Source of the DNA: Ficedula albicollis
Taxonomy: Eukaryota > Chordata > Aves > Passeriformes > Muscicapidae
Direction of reading: 5' to 3'
DNA length: 64,000 nt
Assembly: GCF_000247815.1 (NCBI RefSeq)
Contig: NC_021681.1
Location: forward strand, 20,711,495 to 20,775,494
Made by a program: the position numbers and the translations under genes. The notes under the pieces were generated by a model. That model saw only the letters and a list, made by a program, of their open reading frames with translations, did not search any database and was not told the DNA's origin. The first letter of the stretch is position 1. Every line of letters begins with the position of its first letter. Of this stretch, positions 1-12,195 are shown one piece after another.

Positions 1-372
1 GCCTGGACACCACGACCTGCCCTGGAAACACAAACCAGGCTGTGATGAAGAGCCTGGACACCACGACCTGCCCTGGAAACACAAACCAGGCTGTGATGAA
101 GAGCCTGGACACCACGACCTGCCCTGGAAACACAAACCAGGCTGTGATGAAGAGCCTGGACACCACGACCTGCCCTGGAAACACAAACCAGGCTGTGATG
201 AAGAGCCTGGACACCACGACCTGCCCTGGAAACACAAACCAGGCTGTGATGAAGAGCCTGGACACCACGACCTGCCCTGGAAACACAAACCAGGCTGTGA
301 TGAAGAGCCTGGACACCACGACCTGCCCTGGAAACACAAACCAGGCTGTGATGAAGAGCCTGGACACCACGA
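1..372. repeat. 51-bp minisatellite, at least 7.3 copies
   Basis: The unit starting GCCTGGACACCACGACCTGC recurs exactly every 51 bp at 1, 52, 103, 154, 205, 256 and 307. A last partial copy begins at 358 and diverges after about 373. The seven full copies appear identical. The array touches the left window edge, so its true length is unknown. Because 51 is divisible by three and the unit has no stop in one frame, it produces an open frame of 17-residue repeats. Nothing else supports coding. It is AC/TG-rich, more GC-rich than its surroundings, and probably intronic or downstream of NAALADL2. Confidence 0.97.
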
Positions 373-764
373 TCTCCCATGCTACTGGACACCTTCCCTG
401 TGTTTGCTCCCAGTTAATGAGCATCATTCCCTTTCCCTGCCTTGTGTGTGTGTTTGGGACACCAATCAGGATGTCAGCAGAAGCAGCCCTCCTTACTCAC
501 AGGATAATCAAAGCACAAGATGATGGGACTCAACAAGATAATTGATAATTTTGTTAGCAGTTGCCAGACAGTTGGCTGGGCCCTGCTGGTCTCGGAGCCT
601 TCCAAGGCAGACAGTAATGACTTACAGATAAAAAAAGCAGCAGAGCAAGTCTGTATCTAATCACAGGTTCACAAGCACTCCACAGAAACAGATCAGCCCA
701 GAAAACAGTATGTTGCCTTACAGCCCTAATTAATCAGAGTATCTCCTCACATGCTTCAACTTAC

Positions 765-959
765 ATGCATGAACCAAGAGTCTTCCTGGACTGGAAACAA
801 CCCCAGGATCACAAATTCAAGGACATCCAAGCACATCCCAAGTTTCTGTTTGATCTGTAAAGCCACTTCTTCTGCTGAATCTCCAGGACTCAGTCTGAAA
901 CTTGCGGCATTGTTAAAAACTAGATAATAGTCATCAGAGGAATGCAATAATAAAGAAAT
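765..959 (-). other. Splice-flanked open frame, possible alternative or unrecognised exon
   Basis: On the gene strand an acceptor-like CTTCCTATTGCAG is followed by 195 bp of open frame and a consensus donor, CAT before GTAAGT. The segment is a multiple of three and would be phase 0 at both ends, matching the phase left by exon D. If the donor were not used, the frame would stop three codons later, at 756. The predicted residues include SFRLSPGDSAEEVALQIKQK. I do not recognise the protein, and it does not clearly match the NAALADL2 segment expected after exon D. It could be a lineage-specific alternative exon, an exon of something else, or chance. Confidence 0.2.
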
Positions 960-3900
960 CTGCAATAGGAAGTTTCAACCACAGACTTCAGTTTAGACCT
1001 TGATATCATCTTTTTAATCACTCTCCTTTTACAGAAATGGATTTGATTTAATTGAACTCCAAAAAAAAGTCTCTAATCATACTTCATCAGTATGCAATTA
1101 TTATTCAGGGAAAACCATATGTACTATTAAGCACTCTTAATTAAAATAATGCACATAATCTGCTTCAGCACCGAACAGTCATTCTCCTTGATGTTCATTA
1201 TTATTTTTCTTCCATTACTGTGACAATACGGGTTTTTTTTCTACTTTTCCTCATCTATCTCAATTTCATTTATATACTTTTTCAACATTAATGATCATGA
1301 TATCAGGACACTGAGATACATTAATATACCACCATCCTTCAGTTTTGCACTGCATGACCTTCAAAATGAGTCAGACCTGACTATGGAGATCGTGAGACGA
1401 GGATGAGGAAAAAAAAGTCCTCTGAAAACTATTAGAAGGGCCTTAAACTATATTCTGTTTAGCCCAAATTTTACTTGCAATTATGTCTTCTAAGTGGCCA
1501 TATTGAAAGAAGAATACAAGCTAGGCAGCAGCCAGTCCTTAGACAGAATTTAGGGATAAACAGGGACAATGAAAGAAAGAAACTGAATTTAGGAGTTTTA
1601 AACACCTGAGGAAAATCATCCACAATGGGGTGAGGAAACAGCTCCTTGAGGAACTTGTCAAACTTGGACAGTCAATTCAGCATTCTCAGCAGAATAGACA
1701 TTATGGAAAGATTAATGACATTACATATTAAAGTCTCCCTATCCTCTCAAGCTCAGAGAAGATGAGATATTTAATAGTTATACAGAGAAAATATTGCTCT
1801 TTTCTCTCTTGCCACCTCTTGATACAAAGGTAGAACGAATTTTTCCTCTTGGGTCACTGTAATCAGTCAGGAGTGGAGCAGTGACAGTTCATTAAACACG
1901 ACAGAGTGGCCTGAGGGAGAGGCACCAGTGAACCACGGAGCTGAGGATCCCAGGGAAGCTGGAAATGCATCGTGCTGCAGTGGAGAGCTCCTAGAGAAGA
2001 CCCATCAGCATTGAAAGGCACATTCCACCTCAGGGAGAATTCACTGGGGCTGCCCCCAGACACCAAGAGTTGCTGCAACTTGCACAAAGAGGCTCCATTT
2101 CCTTCCTAGGCAATTACTTCAGTTAGGGTTAGATTCTGCTCTTGGATTTACTTACATGGGATTTACCAAGCCAGAAAAGTATTTAAGCTTTTTACTAGTA
2201 TCAGAATGCAAAGGCAGAATTTCTGCCTTTTTATTTCCCACTGTTTTTCATATCAGAACATAAAATCATCATCGTGACTAAAATAAAAAGTAATCAGCTG
2301 ACTTACAGTAATAATGTAAACTTTAAACCTGAAAAGAGGACCTGTAATTAAACAGTATAACTTCACAAATAAAGGTAGGGTAAGGTTGCTTGTTTTATTT
2401 TGAAAATAAAACATTAATTAAAGATGAATGTGTTTGGGCCTGAGCAACCTCCCCTCAGGCTTGGGGGAAATGCCAAGCACGACAAACTCTTTGAGTCTTA
2501 GGAAATCCCAGATCAGTTTGATGAACTTACTGAAGTATTTTAAATTTAGCTGGCATGCTCCTGAGACTGCCATTTAACACTGAAAAGAAACTCCCTCATC
2601 CTTGTAACTTGTCCCTGATAACACTGATTAAAGACACAATAAATAATCTTTCCCATTACAGAATATTTATATAAAACAAAGGAAATTCAGATCATAGAAT
2701 GGCCCTTGAAATTCATAAGGAACCCTAGCTCTAAAGCTCAAAGTATCTGAAGGTAAAATTGAGATTTACTAGCACATCTGGGCCTATAATCACACACCTG
2801 TTACTAAAATCATTAAATTATCATGGCCTTTTCATTCTATAGTACCTTTAGGTGGGTTCTGTATTACAGGGACAAAGGTAGCATGACCTGATGGAAACAG
2901 CAAATATTACACAGAGAAGCACATTTTAAAATAATATAATCTTAAAATAATATAATCTTACAACACTGCAGGAAATGTTACTTGCTATCCAAAATATAAG
3001 GACAACAAGGGTGAAGATCTGATCACTTAAGTGAAAGGTAAAATGAAAAGGAAATAATTGAGCAGTCTGGAGAGTGAAAGGGATGGAGACTGAAAAAAGC
3101 AAACAACTAAAAAAAAAACAAGTTGGAATTTGCTGCAAAACATCAACAGGAGCCTGGGTAATGTCTGAAAGAGGAGAAGGCAAGATTAAAAGCACAGCTG
3201 AGGAACATCATTTTGACATAACACTGTAGATGGATTACAGGAAGAAAAAAGACTTGCCAGGCAAATATGTCAAGATGAGAGACAATTACAGGGCAGGAAA
3301 AAGTTTGATCACGAGGCCAGGGAGAAAAGAATGGAATTTAAAAAAATTCTATAGAATGAAAATTTATTAGAATCCTAAAATGTTCTTCAGTATATTGTAA
3401 TCAGTATGCTCAGCACTCAGCATAATTTCCCAATATTAAGTAGAATTCCAAATAAATGGTCCCCAAAACTGAAAAAAGTGCTGTGGAATATGGCACTGAC
3501 CCAAGGAGAACAAATAAATTAGTGGGAGCATCCCAAGTGATACAGGCATGCATGTGTGTAAATGCACTTCAATTCACAGATCAGAGAAAAACTCATCTCA
3601 AAACTCTTCTATATGTTAAAATTGGAGACAGATGCAATTACAGATAATTTTAATTTTCATACTTAAAAATACATTAAGACTTTCTAGACTCTGAGAATTT
3701 CCCCTCCCCCAGCCAGTGGAAAGGAAATGTGTATGGGCATTTGATGTACTCTGAACAGCTTTAAACTCCATAAAAATCATCTTCAAAAGAATTTTGATAT
3801 CAGAGTGAAATTTCTAGAAGATATTGCACTATGTCTACATCATATATCAAAACCACAAAACATATCTTAAAGTTTTTCACTTGTATTTTCAGAAAAACTA

Positions 3901-6900
3901 AAAAGCCTTCCAAGAACTGTTCTGATCTTTTGGGTATAGGATAATGCTGCAAGATTCTGAACTCTAATGAACACTAGATTCATCCAAGCTTCATCCAATA
4001 ATAATTATATGGGACATTTTTGGAATGAAGAATTGATCAGAATGCATATTTAACACTGGGTTTAAAAAAAAAAAAAGTTTTAATTTATAGACAAATTTTA
4101 AAAAATCACAGATTTTAGAGTTCCCTCATTAGGCAAAATGAGTGGGTAACAAGTAACAAACTCCAAATTTCCTAACACCATTTAAACTCCATTTCATTAT
4201 ATCAATACTGACCTCTCGAGATATTTGAAACAGGAAAACTGGAATTGATGCTAAATCTTGCAGTTTTTAAGCCCTGCTAGTTGGGTCCTGCAGAGGTCAC
4301 AGTCAGCAGGGCTGTCCCAAGGGAGTCTGGAGGCATCGCTGTGTCTGTCTGTTCCAAATGTTCCAATTTTCCACTCTGAGAACAGCAGACTCCAGACACA
4401 ATATTAGATTAGATCACTGTATTATGCTGGTTTGTTAATATTTATTTTACCTCCAGTCCTCCAGCAATTATCTGCACCCGTGTCCCTGAGACAGAGGTTA
4501 AACTTGACTGAAGACAGAGTTAATTTTCTGCTTACTCTGCCTAAGTAACAACTGACATTTGCAAAAGAGGGGATATGAAGGGGGCCAGCAGAACAATCTA
4601 AGCTGAAGGGTTTATTTGTGCAGAATATTGCATTAGAAGAGCCCAGTAGCTATTAGTGATTATTAATCTTCATTTACAACAATAGCCATATTTAACAAAA
4701 AAAAAAAAAAAAGAATAGGCGACGCTGCAAGTCATGCAAAAGCCTTTTTAATTGTCAGCCTTGCTAGTCTAAAAAAGCCTTCACCCTATTCATCCAGTTA
4801 TCATTCTGCAGTTTAAAATTAAAGTGCTAATGTATATCAGAATTCTTGATCTCAAAATAAAGGATTCTTTTTTCCAAATAAATTAAGAACACAGTAGTTA
4901 CAGGAAATTCAAGTTTCCAAGTAAAAATTAAAAGAAACAACCAAAAGTGATGCAATTAAGGGAAGACTATTTTGATTGAACAAGAGAAGGAAAAAACATT
5001 GTGAGAAGTCATTTTGGATTGTGGAACAGTTCATCAAATAAAGCAGCACAAGACTTTTCTCTTTGTAGTTAAATACAACCTAGGAAGAAAGGAAGTGAGT
5101 ATATTGCACCAGCACAAATGGACTAAACGACCTCAAAGTTCTTTAGTTTAATCTAATGAGCAGAGATAAATCATAAATCCTGAAATCTAACTTCAATTAG
5201 CATGAGTTATCATAATGGTTCACAGTATCTCATCCATGGTATTTTATTTGCATTCTGAATTCGAGGGGAAAGAAAGTCGGCAGCACATCACAAACTGTCT
5301 AGACTAATGCAAATAAAAACCTTTGTGTAGTCATCTGCACTACCCACAAGCATTGTCCTAAACACTGAAGGTCAGCAGAACTCTTACCACAGTCTTGTGT
5401 CTTACTGCTCAGTGTGACTGAAACTTGACTTGGAAAAAAAAAACAAACCAAAGAATCTAGAACTAATTTCAGGTTTTAGTCCCCTAAAATGAATCCTCTT
5501 GTATTGCTGGGGATGTTAACTGGAGTGCTTTTCCCCACCCCAGGTGAGCTGGCAGGTACTAAATAAAGCTGGTACCTAAAAGGGATGGAGTCAGCAGGAT
5601 CCCACACTGCTTATCTGCCACTGCCCCACTCCCTCTGAAAATGGATGCTGAGCTTTGAAATAACTTTTCAAAAGCAACTGTTGCCTCAAAGATGTGAGCA
5701 GGGCAACCTTGGCTCTTAGTTCTGGTATTGTCATCCCTTTCCTCACTATTTGCTTCTCAGGAAAAGTGATCTTATTTAACTCATAAGGGTTAAAAAAAAG
5801 TCAGCAAAGCCTAATTACATCCCACTGCTATCAATCTGCATTCAGTTTCCATGAGCTTTGGATTAGGCAGCTCAATACATTTTCTAAACATATTACTGTG
5901 GTTGTTTAGCAGTGTAATGGATGTGCTTTGCATTTTTCTCTTCATTACTTGCTTTGAATTAAAACCACTAAACCTAGCAAGAAAAGCAACACAACTCAGT
6001 GGACTGAACCAACCCAACTGAAAGTGAGAAAGAGCTTCTTTCTTAACATTAAAAATCTTCCCATTAAAACCACATGGCTCAAGATCATCTCAAGTATTGC
6101 CTACATGGACACTAAAAGCAAGATTCCTAGGCTGCCTTTTGAGACACTTTGAAAACTAAGATTATTGGAACAGGCAGTACATTTAAAGTTATTAGCTGCT
6201 CATTCTCAAAGTCACACTTCAATAATTTTATTACTTACCTAGTCACATAAGAATGGAAGCTGGAAAGTTCACCCCAGTTAATTATGGTAAAAATAGTCCA
6301 ACAAACACAATTATGGATCAGAGGAGAGTGCAGGATTTTATAACAGTGTATATACTCCCCAGTGATTTGTTCTGTTTTTCAGAAAATACAGGAAAATTAT
6401 ACATCCAAAAATTAGAAGTTCAAAGAACTTTGCTTAGCTTAAGTTCAAGTAGCTCTGAAATGCTCATGCAAAGAGTGAGAAGAACAAATGGTCACTGCAT
6501 TTTTTTTCTTCTTCCAATTAGAAGTATTTCAATCAATGAACAAGGACTAAGTCAGGTTAGAAAAACAAAAATTTCCTTGTGTTAACATTGCTTAGTTTCC
6601 CTCCAAAAAGGTTGTATTGCTTCACATGTTCAAATAAAATTCCAAAGTTGGTAGAAATAGTTAGCTTAATAAAAAGGATGTTTACTGTTGTTTCTATGAA
6701 AATTTAGGGAACTGTCCAAGCTGAGAACAGAAAAATTTTAAAAGTACTCTTCAACTCTTACAACCTTGGAGAATTCACTGTTTTCTTTGCCTCCTCCTTA
6801 AAATGACAAGTCTCAGCCTGTAAATCAAATGACTGTATTTCTGTTTACTTTCCAATTTTTCATGACTGCTTCCATATTTCTCCTGTGAGTGACATACAAG

Positions 6901-7053
6901 ACCTGTGTTCTGATGGAGAAAAAGCTGAGCTGTGAACTGGAGTTCTGCTCAGGTTAATACCCTGCCAACAGCCTCCAACAGAAATGCAGAGAGTACCTGA
7001 AAAAGACTGTGGACAAACATACTCCCTAAAAAAACAAAACCAAAAGCAAGTTT

Positions 7054-7119
7054 ACACCTTAAACTGTTTACAGAGAAATTAAATTCACACCTTAAGCTGT
7101 TCACAGGGAAATTAAATTA
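7054..7119. repeat. 33-bp imperfect tandem duplication
   Basis: ACACCTTAAACTGTTTACAG and ACACCTTAAGCTGTTCACAG are spaced 33 bp apart, each followed by a GAAATTAAATT-type sequence. The copies are diverged and the duplication is small. Confidence 0.8.
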
Positions 7120-9585
7120 AATTAAAACAATCTTTCACAGTGTAAGGCTGTTCTGGAAGAGAGTTCTCTATGTGTTATGTCCCTTTGAAGTTGCTGTTTA
7201 AAAATTAACAAGAGACTATCTGAGGGTTTGGAACACAACTTGCAAGTAATGATGTACTGAAGACAAACGTGATTATGCAAGTTATTATTTATTTTAGTCC
7301 TCTGAAAGCAATTTACACACCTTCAACAGATTACACTTGACAATATGAAAGCAGGAAGAAATAAAGCAGAATAAGAATAGGGAAAATGCTCTCTAGCAGC
7401 TTCTTGAGAGTTCTGCTACAAGGCATCCTTAGGCACACCCAAGGAGCCAACTCCTGGCCGGACAGTGGAAATGCTTTGCAGCGTCACAGAACATTTACAG
7501 CCAGGTTTAGATGCTGTAGGTAAGCAAATAAAAGACACAGGTATTACAAGCAGGTTGTAATATCTGAAGTGAAGTGTGGTTTCCTCAAACATGAATTTGG
7601 AGATTCAGTCTCCAGCAGTAAGGACAGAAATTTCAGTCTAATTCATGTGTGATAGTGAACTGCCTTTCCTGGTATGTTTAGGATGTGTATCCAGGAAATG
7701 ATCCCTGCCAAGGTTTGTAGACTACTGCTGTATAGCAGTGAGGGCTGTGACAGTGTTAATTTGGCCAATTATGTCCTTTCCTTATAGAAGCTCTAAAGCT
7801 CTAAGATGCTCCACTAAAATCCCCTTTCCTTAAATACAATAAAAAGCATGAGGATATAAATAGCTTTCAACAAGATAAAGGGAGTATTTTAAGGCAAAGA
7901 AGCAGTTTTTGTTGTTCCTGCAGTATTCCCACAAGACCAGCTCTACTCCTATGATCTACATCAGTGAAGCAATTCAAGCAGAAATGTACAAAACTTGAAG
8001 GCTTTTAATTAAATGAAACATATTTCAGCAGCATATGTCACAGCTTTTGAGTGATGCACTAAGGATGTATTCATCCTACACTGATTCAATTCAAGTTTTT
8101 TATTTCCTATATGCTCATAATTAACTTAGATGCAAGCTTTAATAGTAACTTAACAGTAAGGCAAAGAAAGCACAAGCAGCAAATAGAATCATCCCACTTC
8201 CAATAGTGACACAATGAGCATGATAGAATATGAAGAGACTACAAGTCTTTAAAGAATGCTTCTTGATGACATCTAAAAAAGAGCAAAAACCCAAAACCTA
8301 CCCAGCTGCATGCCCACTAGGTTTATTTAATAGTTTCTTACTATCTAGCAAAATTATCCCTAACCCAGGACTAGGCTACTGGGTAACTATCTCTACAGCA
8401 TCAAGATAACTGAGAACCCAATTTACTGAAAAACACTAAATTCTTGCTATCATTTCTGCTTCTTTTTCTCCCCTCCAAATGTTAGAACAGAATAAAAGTG
8501 CATAGCTGAACTATAAGCAGGGGGAAAAAAAGAAAAAAATTGAATGTACTGATCAAACCTACGCATTTCCTTTTTTTGTGCTCCTCACCAAGACTCTCAC
8601 TTCCTTCCTTTGGTTCCTGATCCAGTTTAAAATATATTGGGAAACAACTCCATGCACTGTAATATTTTCTAAGGGCTTGCTATTTTAAAGATTTTGCATG
8701 AATTTGCATGTTTTGATCTCTGTTAAAAAGTCCACCAGGAAAAGCTACCAGCAATTTACTGTGCAGAGAAATGGAAGATGAAAAGTAGATCATTGACAAC
8801 ATATCACCTGTTTCTGGACGGGCTGAATGTACAGGGTATTAAATGGGGCACAGATATATCTCTCTTTATTTTGGAACTGCAGGTCAGTTTTTAAAAATAT
8901 GTCCATGTAGCCACTGTCTTTTGTTATGTAATCCCAACACAACTGTCCAAGGCTTGTCAGAATTTGGGTGCTCCTGCCAATGTAAGAACCTGTTTTCTTA
9001 GGCAAGTAGAAAATTAATTTCTCTGGGCAGGTCACAAGTGCTGATTCAGACCAAAGTCAAGGCCCTGCCTTTCACAGGACACATCTGCCAGCAGAACATC
9101 TGGGCCAAGCACCTGTATCAGAGCCTTCACTCTCCTGCACTGTGCCCTGGAAAAATGGTGGCTGCAGAGGCACCAAGAGCAGAGAAACTGCATGTTTCAG
9201 AGTTCTGCCTCAAAAAAAAAAAACAAGCTGAATTTCTTTTGTGACACCTAGGCAATCAGAGACTGATAATTTTTAATAACTCGAATGGTATGATGAGATA
9301 ACTTCTTCTTGTGGATTCAGACATTGGCTGTACCCAAGTATCTTAAGGTTTATTTTTGTTTGCTTCTGTTTAACTTAGAAAAACAAATGGCTCTAGAGTA
9401 TCCTGGTCCTTCTCCAGAAAATACAGATCAATTTAAAAAATGTGTCTGATAAGAGGAAACAAAATTTGAAATTGAATTTTCACTTTAGAAATTCATCTTA
9501 TCTGTTAACAGCACACTGTAATTTGGAAAAAAAGTGACCTCTCTAAGGTAGACCATAATCAAATATGGTATAGAGCTCATCTTGT

Positions 9586-9615
9586 AACACCCCCTGCCAT
9601 GGCAGGGACACCTCT
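9586..9615 (-). mobile_element. Short CR1 3'-end-like remnant
   Basis: The plus-strand string ACACCCCCTGCCATGGCAGG followed by GACACCT is the reverse complement of the CR1 tail motif AGGTGTCCCTGCCCATGGCA with one base missing. Only about 30 bp is recognisable. The part can also fold because CTGCCATGGCAG is a perfect palindrome, so chance similarity is possible. Confidence 0.4.
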
Positions 9616-11879
9616 GACACACTCTTGCTCTTCTCTGCTGCTCTGACTGAGTTTTGGGAGTCTGTTTACTTTTGACACATTATAGAAGAATGCTGCACTA
9701 TTTCTGTTTGGTTTCATCCTTTCAAACCTCTAGACACAAGCAGGAGTGATCCAATTTTCAACAGAAAATCAGCAGAAGAGGAGCCTTTCAAAGAAATATG
9801 ACAATATCCTTAGTGAGGTAAAGAAGAGTCATGCCAACATTGCACTGCCTGTTTACTATAACAAGGATAAACAGGAAATTTTGAAAAGAAATTTTCAATA
9901 ATTAATGGGTTTTATTTTAAAATTGAATCTTTTTTTTTTCCAGTGAAGTATGTTTTGATGATTGTAAGTAAGTGAAATTCCTAATTTTATTTATTTTTTT
10001 AAAAATTTGCTACTTTAGTTAAATCAACTTTGTATTTGATCTACTTTGTTTTCACATTTAGCTATTTTTTATCTGGGTTTCATTGATACAGTAGTGCTGT
10101 TTGGAACAGCAAATAACTTTCTAATTTAGGATCATGCTTATTTTAAAATGAAGTTATAGAAATAAAGCATTTGGAACACAGAGTTTCTGAGACAGGCTGG
10201 TTTAGATAAGCACTTGAAAAATTATCTATAGCATGCTTTATCTGGAACAAAAAATTGTTACTTAGAACACAATTAGAAACAGTTCCATATTGATAAATAA
10301 TTGGTTCCCCCCTCCTGTGAGATTTTACTGTGGACAGAGATTTTCTCCCTGCAAGAGAAAGGGAATCCAATGGAAGATTCCCAACCTCATGTGGAAAAAG
10401 GGGAAAAAAAGAGATGAGACAGAAAAGTTCTGATTAACTCGTTTCCTCAACATTCAGCATTCAGTCCACTACATTATGCAAAATATCTATTGAGTTACAA
10501 GCAAGATTTTTTATCTTTGTATTTTTTTTGGAAACCACAATACAATGTCATTACAGTTTTGGCACTTCAGCATAAAAAGAAATGTTTCATTCTCTTTGCC
10601 TCATTAGGATCTCATATGAGATCCTGTCAGCTGCAAGTTTGCTCAGTTTATCTCAAGAAAAAAGGAAGAAAAAAGCTTAAAATTTCCCTTAGATATGTCA
10701 ATCAAAAGCAGTGCACTGGCTGGAACTCCAAGTTCAGAAGAATATTGCTGATGTCAGTTGAGACAGAATCTTTCTGTGGGCCCATTTTCTTCATCACTTT
10801 TAGAAAAGATGATATTTATGTGAAGGCCCAATGTTGCCTTGCAATTACCCCAAAATCAAACTGTGCTGTACAGAGGGGTTCAGTCAATGATTCCACCAGC
10901 TATTTCTTATTATGTGCATTTTTCCTAGCTGGGAAGTACTTTCTCTAGAATCACAGTTTCACAAAAGATAAATGGTATTCAAATTTGAACTGGCCAGGGA
11001 GACCAGATATTCAATCTTAAAGAATTTCTTTGCTATGTGAAAATTATTAATTCCAAAATTCTCGTGATTTTACTCAGGACACTTTTCAGTTTGTGTTCAT
11101 TTAAATTCAAATTTAATCCTTCCTTTCCAGTCATGTAGTAAAGACTCACTCCTGTTTTTCACATTCTTTCATGGAGCTCTGTTTTTATTGTATTTGCAAT
11201 AGTTGCTAAACAGCTCCTCATATCAGATCTTCCTTTCCAACAGACATACCTGTCCTAATGTGCTCATATAATTTTATAATCTCTTATTCATTATCGTGTT
11301 GTGCTTTTTATAGTACAATAGAGCTGTTAGGAATGGCAACTGTTAATACTGGAGACTGCATGAATTATTAGTTTTTATGCTGAGATAAGAGTATTGATTG
11401 AGGGCAGAGCAGTGCTGTAGGATCACAGCTCCTTCCTCCAGAAGGAAATTCCCAGGAACCAGCTGAAGGGCAATGCAGAAATTCCCAGGAACCTTGCAGC
11501 ACTCTGTACTGTGCTGTCACCTCATGCAACGTGACCTCTGACATGCCAAACTAACTGCATTTCACTCTGCTGCCATTTTAAATGAAAGCTAGAGATGGAG
11601 CAGATATACAAAGTGTTTTTCTCACTAGGAGTTCAACCCTTTTGCTTTGTGTGTTCTGCTTAGTGCTGATGTTTGGAATGGGTGTATTCCTAGAGTCAAT
11701 TATTAAAAACATGTTCTGTGTGCTGGGTAACCAGATTATAAATCACGAGACTTCACAGTGCTGGTGTAAAACCCATCGTGGAACCTTTCCTGGCTTGTGA
11801 ATAGTGCTAAAGGAAAAGCCAGCAGAAGGCATCCGCAGAGATGGGAATGGAGTTGACTGTTTCAGTCACAGCAATCTGC

Positions 11880-12195
11880 GTGACTGCCTGGCCACCTCAA
11901 GGCTGACCAGGCTGCAGGATGTTGTTAAGGGCATTGTACAGATGCCTTTTGAACACTGACAGCCTTGGGGAGCGAGCACCCCTCTAGGAAGCCTGTTCCA
12001 ATGCCTGCCACCCTCCTGGCACAGAATAATTCTAATAACCTCCCCAGCACTGCTCAGCACCATTCCACACTGGAGGTTGCCCTTCAGCCTCCTTTTCTCC
12101 CAACAAGACAGCCCCAAAGCCCTCAGCTGCTCCTCACAGGACCTGTGCTCCAGCCCCTCCACCAGCTTTGTCCTCCTGGTCACAGTCCTTGTCTT
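11880..12195 (-). mobile_element. Degenerate CR1-like LINE fragment
   Basis: Read on the plus strand this has the familiar reverse-complement CR1 landmarks: AAGCCTGTTCCAATGCCTGC, then CTCCCCAGCAC, then CAGCCTCCTTTTCTCCCAAC, then CCTCAGCTGCTCCTCACAGG and GTGCTCCAGCCCCTCCACCA. In sense this encodes the decayed frame with VEGLEHRSCEEQLRALGLS near the 3' part of CR1. It is truncated and interrupted, so it is an old dead copy. Some avian endogenous retroviral LTRs carry a similar CR1-derived block, so an LTR origin is not excluded. Confidence 0.75.

Noticed and set aside
42..545. Plus-strand 167-residue frame of 17-residue repeats
   Set aside because: It is a by-product of the 51-bp minisatellite. 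It has no splice sites and no recognisable domain, and it lies antisense to the gene.
1863..2087. Minus-strand frame containing NVPFNADGSS
   Set aside because: The PFNA match is too short, the flanks do not match NAALADL2, and I see no convincing splice borders.
2686..2735. ATCATAGAATGGCC string resembling the start of a reverse CR1 or LTR element
   Set aside because: The similarity ends after about 15 bp and the expected following sequence is absent.
8790..9035. Minus-strand 81-residue frame with a PFNTLYI stretch, a possible next NAALADL2 exon
   Set aside because: Only a handful of residues resemble the expected PFNALDI motif. Upstream residues do not match, and the acceptor-like site is out of frame.
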